Positions 26,001-35,268 of a stretch of 48,363 bases of DNA are shown here, piece after piece. The stretch is from Caldithrix sp. (GTDB taxonomy: Bacteria > Zhuqueibacterota > Zhuqueibacteria > Thermofontimicrobiales > Sulfurfontimicrobiaceae). Each line of letters starts with the position of its first letter. The first letter of the stretch is position 1. The translations under genes and the position numbers were made by a program. The notes beneath the pieces were generated by a model, which was given only the letters and a program-made list of their open reading frames with translations, had not been told where the DNA came from and made no database searches. The stretch is taken from NCBI GenBank assembly GCA_020722815.1, contig DYKB01000054.1, forward strand, positions 1-48,363. Reading direction: 5' to 3'.

Positions 26001-27800
26001 ATGTTAAACTTGATGAAATATCTTATTTTTCTCATCGCGATTTCCATTATCATTTCAGCTTTTTTAATGTGCGCAAAAGGTCAAAAATATGAATGCGATC
26101 CTTTCTTAAGAGTACCCGATTCATTACAAACCGCGTTTATTACCAATCAATTCTGGAGCCCTCAAAATGATTTGAAAACAGATGCTGTCCTTTTTCAGTC
26201 AATCAGAGATTCCTCCCCAATTGACTCATGGCGGATAAATGGTTACCAAATTCAATTTCAGATCAATTTCAACCAACTCAATTCATCAAATTTAAATGCA
26301 GAGAACCTTCAACAAAAAAATTCTTCCGCAATTCTTGCCGTTGCTGGTGACGAACAAAATATTTTTACTCCCGAAAATTCATTATTTTTTAAGTTTATAA
26401 ACTCTTCAGCCATCGCGGGTGTGCAAGGAAAAATCAAACTTGATTATTACGACAGCAATCCCGCCCCAAAATCGATGTCGTGCTTTAAAGAAGCATTTTC
26501 TCGGGGCAGTTTCCATAAAAATCTGGTCCGATTTTCCAAAAAACCATTGTGGCTCACCATCGAACCGCCGTTCGATCAAGAAATGAATTGGCCAGATCTA
26601 TGGACAGCCTATCAACAGACAATCGTAGCGTTATTAATGCATCCGGAGATCAATGGTTTTCATTTTCAATCAATTCTGGATTCCGCAGCTACAACGGCAC
26701 CAATTTCGCATATAACTGGTTCAAGCCGAAATTTAATGGGTAAATTGGCTTTATTTAATCATATTTTGCATTCGCTCAATCAATTTAAATCGGATGATTA
26801 TACCTGGTTTAGTGCGATAAGTAATGTTGGTGAGCTCGTTTCAAAATCCATTTATTTATATCCGGATTCATCGCAAAAATCGAAATCGGAAAACTTCGTT
26901 TCGGCTCTCCTGAATGACGGGGTTCCGATTGAACGATTGATTCTGGAACGTTGTCCGGAAAAAAATTATCTAAATGGTTATCGCATTCTATTCTTGGAAT
27001 ACCCAAAGCAACCGCCCCTTAATCCCGATATTCACCTGAATCTTGCCCGTTGGGTAAAGGCCGGGGGGGTATTAATTTTATCAGGAACAGTCGAATCAAC
27101 AGAAACAGAATCTCCAGATTGGGTAAAAAAATTACATTTCTCCACCGCGATAGAACATCTTTTCCATTGTCTGGAAATTCCACGAACGCCTGAAAACAAA
27201 TCCTATCCGTGCGGTAAAGGTGCAATTCTATTCCGTCAGGAGCGGTTTGTAATTCCTGAGAATTTGGAAGCCCAACAGCATCGAATAAATTTATTACTGG
27301 CGGAAGCCGTTCTTTCATGTGGGGATGAACATTATTTATATAAGCCACAAAATTATCTCTGTTTATATCGTGGCCCATTAATTCTTGCCGCCGTAATGCC
27401 AGATATTAAGAATCAGAAAATGCTGTCAATTCCTGGTGTATATATCGATTGTTTATCACCCTCCTGTTCGGTAATTGAAGAAAAAATTGTTGCACCAGGA
27501 GAAGTAACGCTCTTATTAAATCTAAAAAAATTTCAAACAAAAACCAATGCAGTTATTTTATCAAACTCAAAAATTACCAATCAAAAATTAAATTCACCTG
27601 AATTTTCATTCGATTCTCATGGACCTGCAGAAATGGAATGCCATACTTTCGTCAGGCTAAACCTCATGCCACGCGAAATTATTTTAAAATCGCATGAAGG
27701 AACGGTTCAATATCAAATGGAATGGTACCCGCAGGAAAAATTACTCCGCCTGGCGTATCCAATGAAAATCAATGGAGTTCAGATTAAATTAAGCTGGTAA
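26001..27800 (+). CDS. Unrecognised exported or membrane-anchored protein, possible glycosidase/GATase-like fold
   Basis: A 599-residue protein I cannot assign. The N-terminus is a signal or anchor (LIFLIAISIIISAFLMC). A Cys at 24 hints at lipoprotein processing, but the box is imperfect. Residues about 170-330 contain LWLTIEPPFDQEMNWPDLW and LLMHPEINGFHFQ, loosely like TIM-barrel glycosidase strands. Residues about 325-400 contain NGYRILFLEYPKQPP and LARWVKAGGVLILSG, reminiscent of the class I GATase-like domain attached to some glycosidases. The C-terminal 150 residues are beta-rich. The fold guesses are weak. It ends 14 nt before waaA on the same strand, so a link to envelope polysaccharide is plausible. 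The start could be Met1 or Met5. Confidence 0.7.
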   Translation: MLNLMKYLIFLIAISIIISAFLMCAKGQKYECDPFLRVPDSLQTAFITNQFWSPQNDLKTDAVLFQSIRDSSPIDSWRINGYQIQFQINFNQLNSSNLNAENLQQKNSSAILAVAGDEQNIFTPENSLFFKFINSSAIAGVQGKIKLDYYDSNPAPKSMSCFKEAFSRGSFHKNLVRFSKKPLWLTIEPPFDQEMNWPDLWTAYQQTIVALLMHPEINGFHFQSILDSAATTAPISHITGSSRNLMGKLALFNHILHSLNQFKSDDYTWFSAISNVGELVSKSIYLYPDSSQKSKSENFVSALLNDGVPIERLILERCPEKNYLNGYRILFLEYPKQPPLNPDIHLNLARWVKAGGVLILSGTVESTETESPDWVKKLHFSTAIEHLFHCLEIPRTPENKSYPCGKGAILFRQERFVIPENLEAQQHRINLLLAEAVLSCGDEHYLYKPQNYLCLYRGPLILAAVMPDIKNQKMLSIPGVYIDCLSPSCSVIEEKIVAPGEVTLLLNLKKFQTKTNAVILSNSKITNQKLNSPEFSFDSHGPAEMECHTFVRLNLMPREIILKSHEGTVQYQMEWYPQEKLLRLAYPMKINGVQIKLSW

Positions 27801-27814
27801 ATGCTGGATAAGCT

Positions 27815-29098
27815 ATGTTTCTACTCTATCATTTCATTTTATTACTCAGTCTGCCTTTCATTTTTATCTACTTTTTTTTTCTCAGTGCTCGGGGAAACAT
27901 CCGCGGGACTGTCTGGCAACGATTTGGAAAAATTGATTTTTCAAAATTGCCGGCGCACCACAAACGGATCTGGTTCCATGCGGCATCAGTCGGCGAAGTG
28001 CGAACAGCCTTGCCGTTGATCAGAGCCGTGAAGGAAAAACTACCGGATTCAGTTACCATCCTGCTCTCTGTTATTACTCAAACCGGTTATGAGGTCGCCA
28101 GCAAAGAGTCTGGCATCGATTTTATTTTTTATTTACCCGTCGATCTCCCCTGGATCATCAAATCAGTTATCCATAAAATCAAACCGGACTTACTCATCAT
28201 TTTAGAGACAGAACTCTGGCCGAATCTCTTTCGCTTTTGTTACCGGTTCAAGTGTCCCATTATTATTGCCAATGCGCGTATTTCACCAAAATCATTAAAA
28301 AATTACCAACGATTTCGATATTTTATGGCAAAAGTACTGTCATTTGTCGACAAGATCGCTGTTCAGAATGAAACCTATTTACAGCGCTATCTATCCATTG
28401 GTGCCCGGCAGGAACGATTGGTTATCGCTGGTGATATTAAGGAAGAATTGGCCTTGCAGCAACGTGATAAATTTAACGCTGAATTTGTCCGCGAAAAGAT
28501 TCATCTGCCCCATTACAAAATATTTTCAGCAGTCAGTACGCATGCCGGTGAGGAAAAAATAATTTGTGAGACTTATTTGGCGTTAAAGCACGATCATCCC
28601 AACCTAAAATTAATTATTGCCCCGCGACATGTCTACCGGGCGTCAGCGATTGAAAAAATCGTTCGGGAACTCAATATACCATACATCCACCGGAGTAAAA
28701 CAGCAAAAATTTTCCAATTAATCGAGGATGCCATTTTATGGGATACATTTGGGGAATTAGGCCTGGTTTATGCAGTTTCAACCCTGGTATTTGTCGGCGG
28801 AAGTTTGGTTCCCGTTGGTGGGCATTCATTAATGGAACCGGCGATTTTTGGTGTACCTGTCATCTGGGGGAAATATGCTTTTAATTTTAGTGAAGCGCAG
28901 AACAGGTTACTAAAATGTAATGGTGGAATTGAAGTCCTGAATCAGTCAGAACTTCTTGAAAAATTACACTTTTTGCTTTCAAACCAGACAAAATGTATCC
29001 AAATTGGACAGTCGGCTCTTCATTGTGCCCTTCAAGCAAGCGGGGCAGTAGAACGGCATCTTAAATTAATTCTCGCCCAATTTTCAAATCCAGAATAG
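27815..29098 (+). CDS. waaA: 3-deoxy-D-manno-octulosonic acid transferase (Kdo transferase)
   Basis: A 427-residue inner-membrane-anchored GT-B glycosyltransferase that adds Kdo to lipid A. An N-terminal membrane helix (MFLLYHFILLLSLPFIFIYFFF) is followed by the family landmarks: RIWFHAASVGEVRTALPLI (about 50-68, with the catalytic-region Glu), ETELWPNLF (about 130-138), IIIANARIS (about 150) and GGSLVPVGGHSLMEPA (about 328-343). The length is normal. It indicates an LPS-type outer membrane. It is likely co-transcribed with the unknown gene just upstream. It converges on the Roadblock gene at 29177. Confidence 0.95.
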   Translation: MFLLYHFILLLSLPFIFIYFFFLSARGNIRGTVWQRFGKIDFSKLPAHHKRIWFHAASVGEVRTALPLIRAVKEKLPDSVTILLSVITQTGYEVASKESGIDFIFYLPVDLPWIIKSVIHKIKPDLLIILETELWPNLFRFCYRFKCPIIIANARISPKSLKNYQRFRYFMAKVLSFVDKIAVQNETYLQRYLSIGARQERLVIAGDIKEELALQQRDKFNAEFVREKIHLPHYKIFSAVSTHAGEEKIICETYLALKHDHPNLKLIIAPRHVYRASAIEKIVRELNIPYIHRSKTAKIFQLIEDAILWDTFGELGLVYAVSTLVFVGGSLVPVGGHSLMEPAIFGVPVIWGKYAFNFSEAQNRLLKCNGGIEVLNQSELLEKLHFLLSNQTKCIQIGQSALHCALQASGAVERHLKLILAQFSNPE

Positions 29099-29176
29099 AT
29101 GGACACAAAAATTCACGATTAGGAGTATAACCTCTTCTCACAACACATCGATGTTTTTCCGAAAGTTATCCTCATT

Positions 29177-29539
29177 TTAAATTATCCGTACCAATTGCCC
29201 AATTATTTTCATCATATAATGACGCAAATTGCCAATAACAGCATTATTATTGGTAACCAGCGCTAAAATCGCTTCAGAACCACAGGCGGCAAACAATACT
29301 TTGCCAGTTCCGTATTCAAAAATCGTTTGCTGAAGCCCACCCAGCAGCATTTCACTTCCCATGATCTGGGATGAGCCAAATGCGGTGGATACGACTGCCC
29401 CTAGCGCATCCAGGTCAATATCGTTATTTGAGATACTTTCAATAATGAATCCATCCACTCCTATCAATGTTGCAGCATTCACCCCTGATAATCGCGTCAA
29501 TTCGATTAATAAATCTTTAGGTCGTTGTCGTGAAATCAT
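29177..29539 (-). CDS. Roadblock/LC7 domain protein (MglB-like)
   Basis: A 120-residue single-domain Roadblock/LC7 protein. The fold is visible: a helix (PKDLLIELTRLSG), strands VNAATLIGVDGFIIES, a second helix ALGAVVSTAFGSSQIMGSEM and strands TIFEYGTGKVLFAACGS, EAILALVTNN, then a C-terminal helix. Such proteins often act as dimeric GTPase-activating or scaffold partners of small Ras-like GTPases such as MglA. No GTPase gene is in the window. A related Roadblock domain is fused to a V4R domain in the gene at 34034, about 4.5 kb away. It is transcribed away from the AT-rich gap. Confidence 0.85.
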   Translation of the reverse strand: MISRQRPKDLLIELTRLSGVNAATLIGVDGFIIESISNNDIDLDALGAVVSTAFGSSQIMGSEMLLGGLQQTIFEYGTGKVLFAACGSEAILALVTNNNAVIGNLRHYMMKIIGQLVRII

Positions 29540-30620
29540 CCAACAATTCCTCCTTTTGCGATCATTCTCAAATTTTTATAAATCGAAACCAGTTCGACAA
29601 TTCAATAATTTTATGTAAAATTTTTTAAGAAATGAAATTTTTAATTCTATATTAAATAATTCAAATATTTGCATAAATTTACAAAATATGACAAATTGTT
29701 TCATAATCAAATATCGAATAACTATTTTACCGCTTTGAATACTGAATTAATAATATTATTATACAAATCAATTAAATTCATGAAATCTATATAATACATT
29801 TTTGAAATATATTTATAGATATTTCATAAAAAAGTACTTGACTTTTACAATTGAAATTACTATTATTAATAAATTGTCATATTATAGAATTATTGGGATT
29901 AATATTATATTGAATTATAATAGTTTATAAATTAATTAACTGAAAATTAATATCATATTGATAATTTTAATAATTCAATTTACTTATGAATATAAAAAAT
30001 TATTATATATTATATAATACTGTTTTATAGACTAAAAACTACGATTGTATATAGCAAAAGCTTATAAAACACATTGTTGTACCAGGCTTGATATTTTCAT
30101 CCTTTGGAAATAATTGCTCGAATCGAATTTAAAATATGGTCTGAATACTGTTTAACATAAACGTATGATCGTTACAACTATCAGGCCAAAAAATGAATAT
30201 TCAGAGAACTTTCTTTTCTTAATCTTTATCGGTTTGATACCAACGAATAAAGTACTTTAACCTGTTATTATATTTAATAATATGAAAAATAGTTTATATC
30301 ATTTTTACTGATCATTATACCCAAATAAATTAAATCAGGGCTTATAACAAAAATTTGAAAGGAAAGAACCTAGCGAAAAAAGGCAACTCAGAAACAGTCG
30401 TGAAATATCGATTTCGAATTCATCCAACTGGCAAATTTGATGGAAGGGATGTCCTACAAAATAACATGCCAAAAACCAGGTGATCTTCTGGATTAAAATA
30501 TAATCCTGTCAAGAAATAGAAGATGGATTTTAATTAAAAAATAAAACTGGATAAATTATCACTAATTCTTAAACACGGCTTTATTGGAAATTATACCGAT
30601 TAATCTGAGGAGAAAAGGCA
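29540..30620. other. Very AT-rich gene-free stretch between divergent genes
   Basis: The longest clean gap in the window (1081 nt). It is dominated by A and T, most strongly at about 29640-30060, where runs such as ATTATATATTATATAATAC occur. No reading frame with codon character and no family A, B or C element is found in it. It separates the Roadblock gene (minus) from the KamA-like gene (plus), so it should carry both promoters. A GAGGAGAAAAGG ribosome site lies just before the ATG at 30621. Its composition suggests a DNA-bending or silencing region or acquired DNA, which cannot be settled by eye. Confidence 0.5.
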
Positions 30621-31847
30621 ATGAGAGACGAATTACACAATGAAATTGACACGCCTGCTGGAAAAGGAAGTCATTCTGTTACCGCTAAAAAAACCGGTGA
30701 GCAAAGAAATCGTATTATCGATGGTACAGACAAGGATGAAATTTTCTATCATTATGCAAAAAGTGAGTCCGAAAGAGCAATAATTGATCGGGTAATGGAA
30801 AAATATCCTGCCCGGATTACAACTTTTCTGAAAAGTTTAATGGAAAAATCAGAATTTATTCGCAAACAATATCTCCCATCCCCGAAAGAAATTGAAACCA
30901 TTGGGACTCCCACCCCGTTTGAAGAGGGGAAACATTCCTCCAAAACCCACGGGCTGGAGCGGCTTTATCGGGATCGCGTCCTGATGACGCCACATTTTGA
31001 TTGCCCGGCATACTGCCGATTCTGTTATAAAAAAAGTCGTGTGATGCGCGGGAAACGGGGGATGACTTTCGAAGAAATTGATCAATCGGTGAGCGAGGTC
31101 GGCCAGATGGATTCGGTGCGCGGGGTGCTGGTAACCGGCGGCGATCCGATGATGAATCCTGAAAAATTGTTCTATCTGCTCGATAGGGTGATGGAACTCA
31201 ATAACATTTTTGAAATTCGGGTAGGAACGCGCTGTTTATTGACCCGTCCTGAAATTTTTACCGATGAAATTTGTGACCGCCTGGCTTCGTACACTCGTCC
31301 CTGCTTCACCAATCCTGCCAAAAGTAAATATCTGGCAATCAACGTCCATTTTAATCATCCGGACGAGCTGGCACCGGAAGTAATCGAAGCCTGCCATAAA
31401 CTCACTTCGCGCGGCATTACGCTGCGAAATCAGACAGTGCTGCTAAAAGGTATTAACGATAATGTCGATACCGCCAAAACGCTATTTTCACTGCTATTGC
31501 GAAATAATATGATCCCTTACTACTTTAATCATTGTATGCCAGTGGAAGGTGCCGATCATCTTCGAACAACGGTACAGAAAGGGCTGGATATTTATAAGCA
31601 TCTTTGTACGGAATCTTCCACCATCATTCCAAATTATGTCTATGCCCCATCCGGTGGAAAGGTACATGTGGGACCGGATACCGTTCTAAATTATGAAAAA
31701 CAGAACGGCTATAACCTGATAAAAATAAAAATGCTTTACAAAGCTGAAGAATTTAGCCAAATTGCGAAAAAACCCCTGCCCCCTATGCATGAAGTAACGG
31801 AAGATGGATATATCCAGGGAATGTATATTGATGGCCAGGATGATTAA
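30621..31847 (+). CDS. KamA-family radical SAM enzyme (aminomutase-like), unknown substrate
   Basis: A 408-residue PLP/radical-SAM enzyme of the lysine 2,3-aminomutase family. The iron-sulfur motif CPAYCRFC gives Cys128, Cys132 and Cys135. VTGGDPMMNP (about 171-180) fits the SAM-binding GGDP. Lys347 in YAPSGGKV fits the PLP lysine. The family's lysine-recognising Asp residues (293 and 330 in the clostridial enzyme) align to Met306 (NHCMPVEG) and Tyr341 (NYVYAPSGG), and the carboxylate-binding Arg of RHCTRRR aligns to Lys137. So it is probably not a lysine 2,3-aminomutase; glutamate or another amino acid is possible. These alignments were made by eye. The 1-kb AT-rich gap upstream and the flavin oxidoreductase downstream frame its context. 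Confidence 0.88.
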   Translation: MRDELHNEIDTPAGKGSHSVTAKKTGEQRNRIIDGTDKDEIFYHYAKSESERAIIDRVMEKYPARITTFLKSLMEKSEFIRKQYLPSPKEIETIGTPTPFEEGKHSSKTHGLERLYRDRVLMTPHFDCPAYCRFCYKKSRVMRGKRGMTFEEIDQSVSEVGQMDSVRGVLVTGGDPMMNPEKLFYLLDRVMELNNIFEIRVGTRCLLTRPEIFTDEICDRLASYTRPCFTNPAKSKYLAINVHFNHPDELAPEVIEACHKLTSRGITLRNQTVLLKGINDNVDTAKTLFSLLLRNNMIPYYFNHCMPVEGADHLRTTVQKGLDIYKHLCTESSTIIPNYVYAPSGGKVHVGPDTVLNYEKQNGYNLIKIKMLYKAEEFSQIAKKPLPPMHEVTEDGYIQGMYIDGQDD

Positions 31848-32218
31848 TGGAACAATTCTATCACAAAAAATCGAAGGACATACATTTTTCATCAGCCGGG
31901 ACTAAATGTAAGCTAATCCTGTCGTTGCAGGTGACGTGATCGCGGCATAAAGCTTTAGCAAATTAAAATTTTATACTCGATGATAAAACGCTAGCTCCTA
32001 TATCGTTGCTTGCAATGACGGGTATATTTTATTCATTCTAATTCATTTCGAAAAAAGAAATTTGGTCACCATGAACATAACAAAGTGAAGAATCCATCTT
32101 TTCAAAAAATTACAAAATTTTTCATTTCGCAAAAAGAAAATCAGTTACTTATTAGCGTACACTTATTGTGAGAAAAACAAAATTTTTCAATTTCAAAAAT
32201 AATAATCGAGGTATGCCC
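31848..32218. repeat. Spacer with a decayed GTCATTGC-type palindrome
   Basis: The stretch at about 31918-32020 (CCTGTCGTTGCAGGTGACGTGATCGC ... GTTGCTTGCAATGACGGG) looks like a damaged relative of the family B interior. The stretch to 32130 (GTGAAGAATCCATCTTTTCAAAAAATTAC) recalls the repeat at 14640. No gene is visible. The ribosome site GAGGT at 32208-32212 precedes the chosen start of the next gene. Confidence 0.4.
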
Positions 32219-33343
32219 ATGGAAAATTTGGCTGTCCAGAAAAAAGAAAAAGTAAAAAAAGTTAGTCATCGTGATCTTAAATTTTTTGTCGCTTTGCAGA
32301 CTTATGAACCACCGCAGGAGTATATCCGAATTGGTAAAATGGCGGAAAAGCTGGGATTTGATCGAATTTATGTTTATGACGATCTTATGTATCGCCCATC
32401 ATGGCCAATTGTAAATCTGGTTGCAACTTATACCAAAAGAATTCAATTAGGACCTTGTGTGGTCAATGGACGTTATATGCATCCGGCATTGATAGCGCAG
32501 AATATCGCATTTCTGGATGATTATTCACAAAAAAGAGCGATACTGGGCCTTGGTCGCGGCGCTTTTTATGATTTTTTAAATATGGACGGTTCAGAATATA
32601 CGACACGGAAGGTATGTGAAGAAACCATTCAGTTGGTAAAAAAATTTCTCAAGAAAGATCCGACTCCCTATAAAGGTGAATTTTTTGAAGCCAATGAAAA
32701 AGCGGTACTTCGGTTTGATCCCCCTCGCCCGGATATTCCGCTCATAATGGCTACCTGGAATGAAAAAATGGCATATATGGCCGGTCAATATGGAATGGAG
32801 TTACAGATTGCAGAAGTTTGGAATCCAGATCATTTAAAACAAATCTACGATACTTATCATGAGGGTGCCCTGTCAACCGCTGCTTTTTATGACAAAGAGC
32901 TTATTTTTAATATTGGTGGCATGTCATGTGTTTCTTATGATGAAAACCTCGCCTATAAAAATGCAAAATTGGTCATGTCCGTCTATTTTCCATATTTGAG
33001 AACTATCATGCAGCGGATAAATATCAATCCTGAATCTGAATATATTCGACAAATGACTCATTATTCCAAACTTGGCAATTATGTAAAAGCGTCATCCTAT
33101 ATAACGGATGATTTGGTTGAAAAATTTTCCATGACCGGGCATCCGGATAGAATTGTAGAAAAACTTGGTAAAATATTAGAAATTATTCCCGTCAATGCAA
33201 TTTTATTTTCACCACCCTATGGTCCAACAGGGAGCAATGAAGAAAATTTGCAATTCATTGCCGAAAATGTTATTAAAAAGCTCCATCCTTCATTTGGTAC
33301 TGAAAAAAAAGAAACGACCAGTAAAATTACAATTGTTGAATAG
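32219..33343 (+). CDS. LLM-class (luciferase-like) flavin-dependent oxidoreductase
   Basis: A 374-residue TIM-barrel enzyme of the bacterial luciferase / F420- or FMN-dependent family. The start is ATG 32219 because GAGGT lies 6 nt before it; earlier in-frame codons (GTG 32168, ATG 32213) are possible. Landmarks are GKMAEKLGFDRIYVYDDL (about 40-58), ATYTKRIQLGPCVVNGRYMHPALIAQNIAFLDDYS (about 70-105) and LGLGRGAFYDFL (about 112-123). A Tyr/Gly-rich C-terminus follows (ILFSPPYGPTGSNEE). It resembles methylene-tetrahydromethanopterin reductase-type members, so F420 or FMN is plausible. Its job next to a KamA-like enzyme is not known, and no F420 synthesis gene is in the window. Confidence 0.88.
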   Translation: MENLAVQKKEKVKKVSHRDLKFFVALQTYEPPQEYIRIGKMAEKLGFDRIYVYDDLMYRPSWPIVNLVATYTKRIQLGPCVVNGRYMHPALIAQNIAFLDDYSQKRAILGLGRGAFYDFLNMDGSEYTTRKVCEETIQLVKKFLKKDPTPYKGEFFEANEKAVLRFDPPRPDIPLIMATWNEKMAYMAGQYGMELQIAEVWNPDHLKQIYDTYHEGALSTAAFYDKELIFNIGGMSCVSYDENLAYKNAKLVMSVYFPYLRTIMQRININPESEYIRQMTHYSKLGNYVKASSYITDDLVEKFSMTGHPDRIVEKLGKILEIIPVNAILFSPPYGPTGSNEENLQFIAENVIKKLHPSFGTEKKETTSKITIVE

Positions 33344-33659
33344 GCCTGAAAGATACCGGAATAATCACCTTCATTTTGCCGGCTCTTTGGTTCACATAAT
33401 TTCTGCAACGGATTACCAGTCAATTTACACATCATATTTTCACCGAATAAAATTTTATTTAGCGGATATATCCATCTTCACTTTCTTGCCAAATAAAAGT
33501 GTATGAAATATAGACATATCATACCAAATTTGAATCAATTTAGATCATCTTAAACTCATTCAGTCTGCTAAAATATGCAACATATCATTATCATGACACC
33601 AATGAATATTTCTCTAACCTTCACTTTTCTCATTGCCTTAAGAATTCATTCTTCGTCCG
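33344..33659. other. Gene-free spacer before a family A repeat
   Basis: About 315 nt after the LLM stop with no believable gene. A frame overlapping the LLM end (33195-33506) has no protein character. There is no obvious terminator hairpin. AT-rich sequence continues to the degraded family A repeat. Confidence 0.4.
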
Positions 33660-33778
33660 CGCGCAATTCCCTCACCCGAACCCTCTCCCGGAGGGATAGG
33701 GATGGCTACGTTTTCTGATTCCGGGAGAGGGTTTGCGTGCAGGCGGGGATTATTTAATCAAAAAGTATACGGTCATAA
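33660..33778. mobile_element. Degraded family A MITE-like copy
   Basis: This carries the CCCTCACCCGAACCCTCTCCCGGAGGG arm, a central GGCTACGTTTTC, the GGGAGAGGGTTTGCGTGCAGG arm and the right end AAAAAGTATACGGTC. The left terminal repeat is not recognisable. The stretch from here to 34033 is AT-rich and otherwise featureless; it should contain the promoter of the V4R gene. Confidence 0.6.
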
Positions 33779-34033
33779 AATTAATATTAAGCCAAACCAA
33801 TTAAAACGCTCAATTTCCTCATTATTTATCGGTTTAATAAATCGGTGATAATTGTGTATCAATTGGTTTATCTATCTAAATTAGGTATAAACTTTGCAAG
33901 TGACTTATAATGATTTTTTATTACCACAAATCCACTATCTTTTAATTGAATTAATAAAATAGTTAATTTTCAAAAATATAGGTACTTATTTATATAAAAT
34001 TTAGTATTTAACCTAACAATTTAAGAGGTGATC

Positions 34034-35050
34034 ATGCATATTCATAATGAAAATTTACGGAAGATAGTCGAAGAAAAAAGCAAAATTGCTTTCACCGATG
34101 AAAACCACATTAAAGATTTTGAGAAAAAAAGTGCCCCATTCTTGGATCACTGTGTTCCCAGAGCACTTCGAATGAATCACGTTGAAGGTGAAGTTTGGTT
34201 AAAACAAGACTTGCAGCTCATGATCGAACGACCAATTTTATCGGCCAGTATTCACGGTGAATTGATCCGATTAATGGGATTTGATGGGGCTTATGCGGTG
34301 CTTTATGAAGCAGCCTATAAGTATGGTTATGAAGATGCAAAACAGTATTTAGATTATGTTTCCAAATCATTAAAACAACCTGAAGCCGACTTTAATGATA
34401 TCTTTTACGCCAGCCTGGGGTGGGGTGTCTGGCAAACAATCAGTATTGATCTCGAAAACGCCCGACTTCATCTTCGAAATTGGAATCGCGCTGATGTGAA
34501 AAAATTTAAAGAAATTTATGGGAAACAAGACGAATGCGTTTGCTTCGTACTGCAAGGGTTCAATGCCGGTATCTGTACAACTCTTTTCCAACGTAAAATG
34601 CGAACGATTGAAGTCAAATGTGTGGCAAAAGGTGATGACTATTGCGAATTTTTCAGCATGCCTGAAGATCAGTTTGGTTCACAAACGGTTGATGATGCTT
34701 TGAAAATCTCCTTAAACGATCTGAAAATGGTGCCAGGAGTTTTGGCCGCTGCTGTCGTCAGTCGAGACGGTAAAATTATGGCCAGTGCTTTTCGATCAGA
34801 CATAAAACAGGATGATGTCGCTACCATGACGGCGACTATCTTCTCCGTAGCCAAACAGGCAGCCAGCGAATTGAAACTCGGTGATTTTAATAATATCTTT
34901 GTGGACTCGAAAGAAGGCTATCTGGCCTTGACAAATATTGGAACCGATGCTGTTTTAGTTGCACTTACTTCAAAGAAAATTCCAATTGGAAGTATCATGT
35001 TGAAATTGAAAAAAAGTGCCCAGGATATCCTTGCCAAAAAACTCCTTTAG
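34034..35050 (+). CDS. V4R (4-vinyl reductase) domain protein with C-terminal Roadblock domain
   Basis: A 338-residue two-domain protein. The start is ATG 34034, with AGAGG 5 nt before it; a GTG 6 nt upstream is possible. Residues about 1-205 hold the V4R domain, with landmarks RLMGFDGAYAVLYEAAYKYGYEDA, LRNWNRAD, FVLQGFNAG and RKMRTIEVKCVAKGDDYCEFF. V4R domains bind small hydrophobic or heterocyclic ligands in signalling and pigment enzymes. Residues about 225-338 are a Roadblock/LC7 domain (LKMVPGVLAAAVVSRDGKIMASAF...). It could sense a ligand and signal through a GTPase, together with the Roadblock protein at 29177. A strong terminator follows at 35067. Confidence 0.85.
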   Translation: MHIHNENLRKIVEEKSKIAFTDENHIKDFEKKSAPFLDHCVPRALRMNHVEGEVWLKQDLQLMIERPILSASIHGELIRLMGFDGAYAVLYEAAYKYGYEDAKQYLDYVSKSLKQPEADFNDIFYASLGWGVWQTISIDLENARLHLRNWNRADVKKFKEIYGKQDECVCFVLQGFNAGICTTLFQRKMRTIEVKCVAKGDDYCEFFSMPEDQFGSQTVDDALKISLNDLKMVPGVLAAAVVSRDGKIMASAFRSDIKQDDVATMTATIFSVAKQAASELKLGDFNNIFVDSKEGYLALTNIGTDAVLVALTSKKIPIGSIMLKLKKSAQDILAKKLL

Positions 35051-35066
35051 TTAAGTTAAAATACAA

Positions 35067-35103
35067 AAATCCCCAATTGTGAAATTGGGGATTTAATTTT
35101 TTC
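35067..35103 (+). terminator. Rho-independent terminator after the V4R-Roadblock gene
   Basis: A perfect 12-bp stem, AAATCCCCAATT (35067-35078) with AATTGGGGATTT (35083-35094), has a 4-nt loop and is followed by AATTTTTTC. It starts 16 nt after the stop codon. The A-rich flank before the stem means it may also serve the minus strand. Confidence 0.85.
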
Positions 35104-35268
35104 TTTGATGAATATAAAAAAGTATTATTCCCTTCCCCCTTTATAAAGCCACTGGGGGAAGTGATAAAACGATGTCATATCATTTTTTAAGGCTTTAATT
35201 TAAAAAATATTATCAATCTCAAATATCCGGTTAATTATCATAAAAACTATCGATTAAGGGATTCGACC

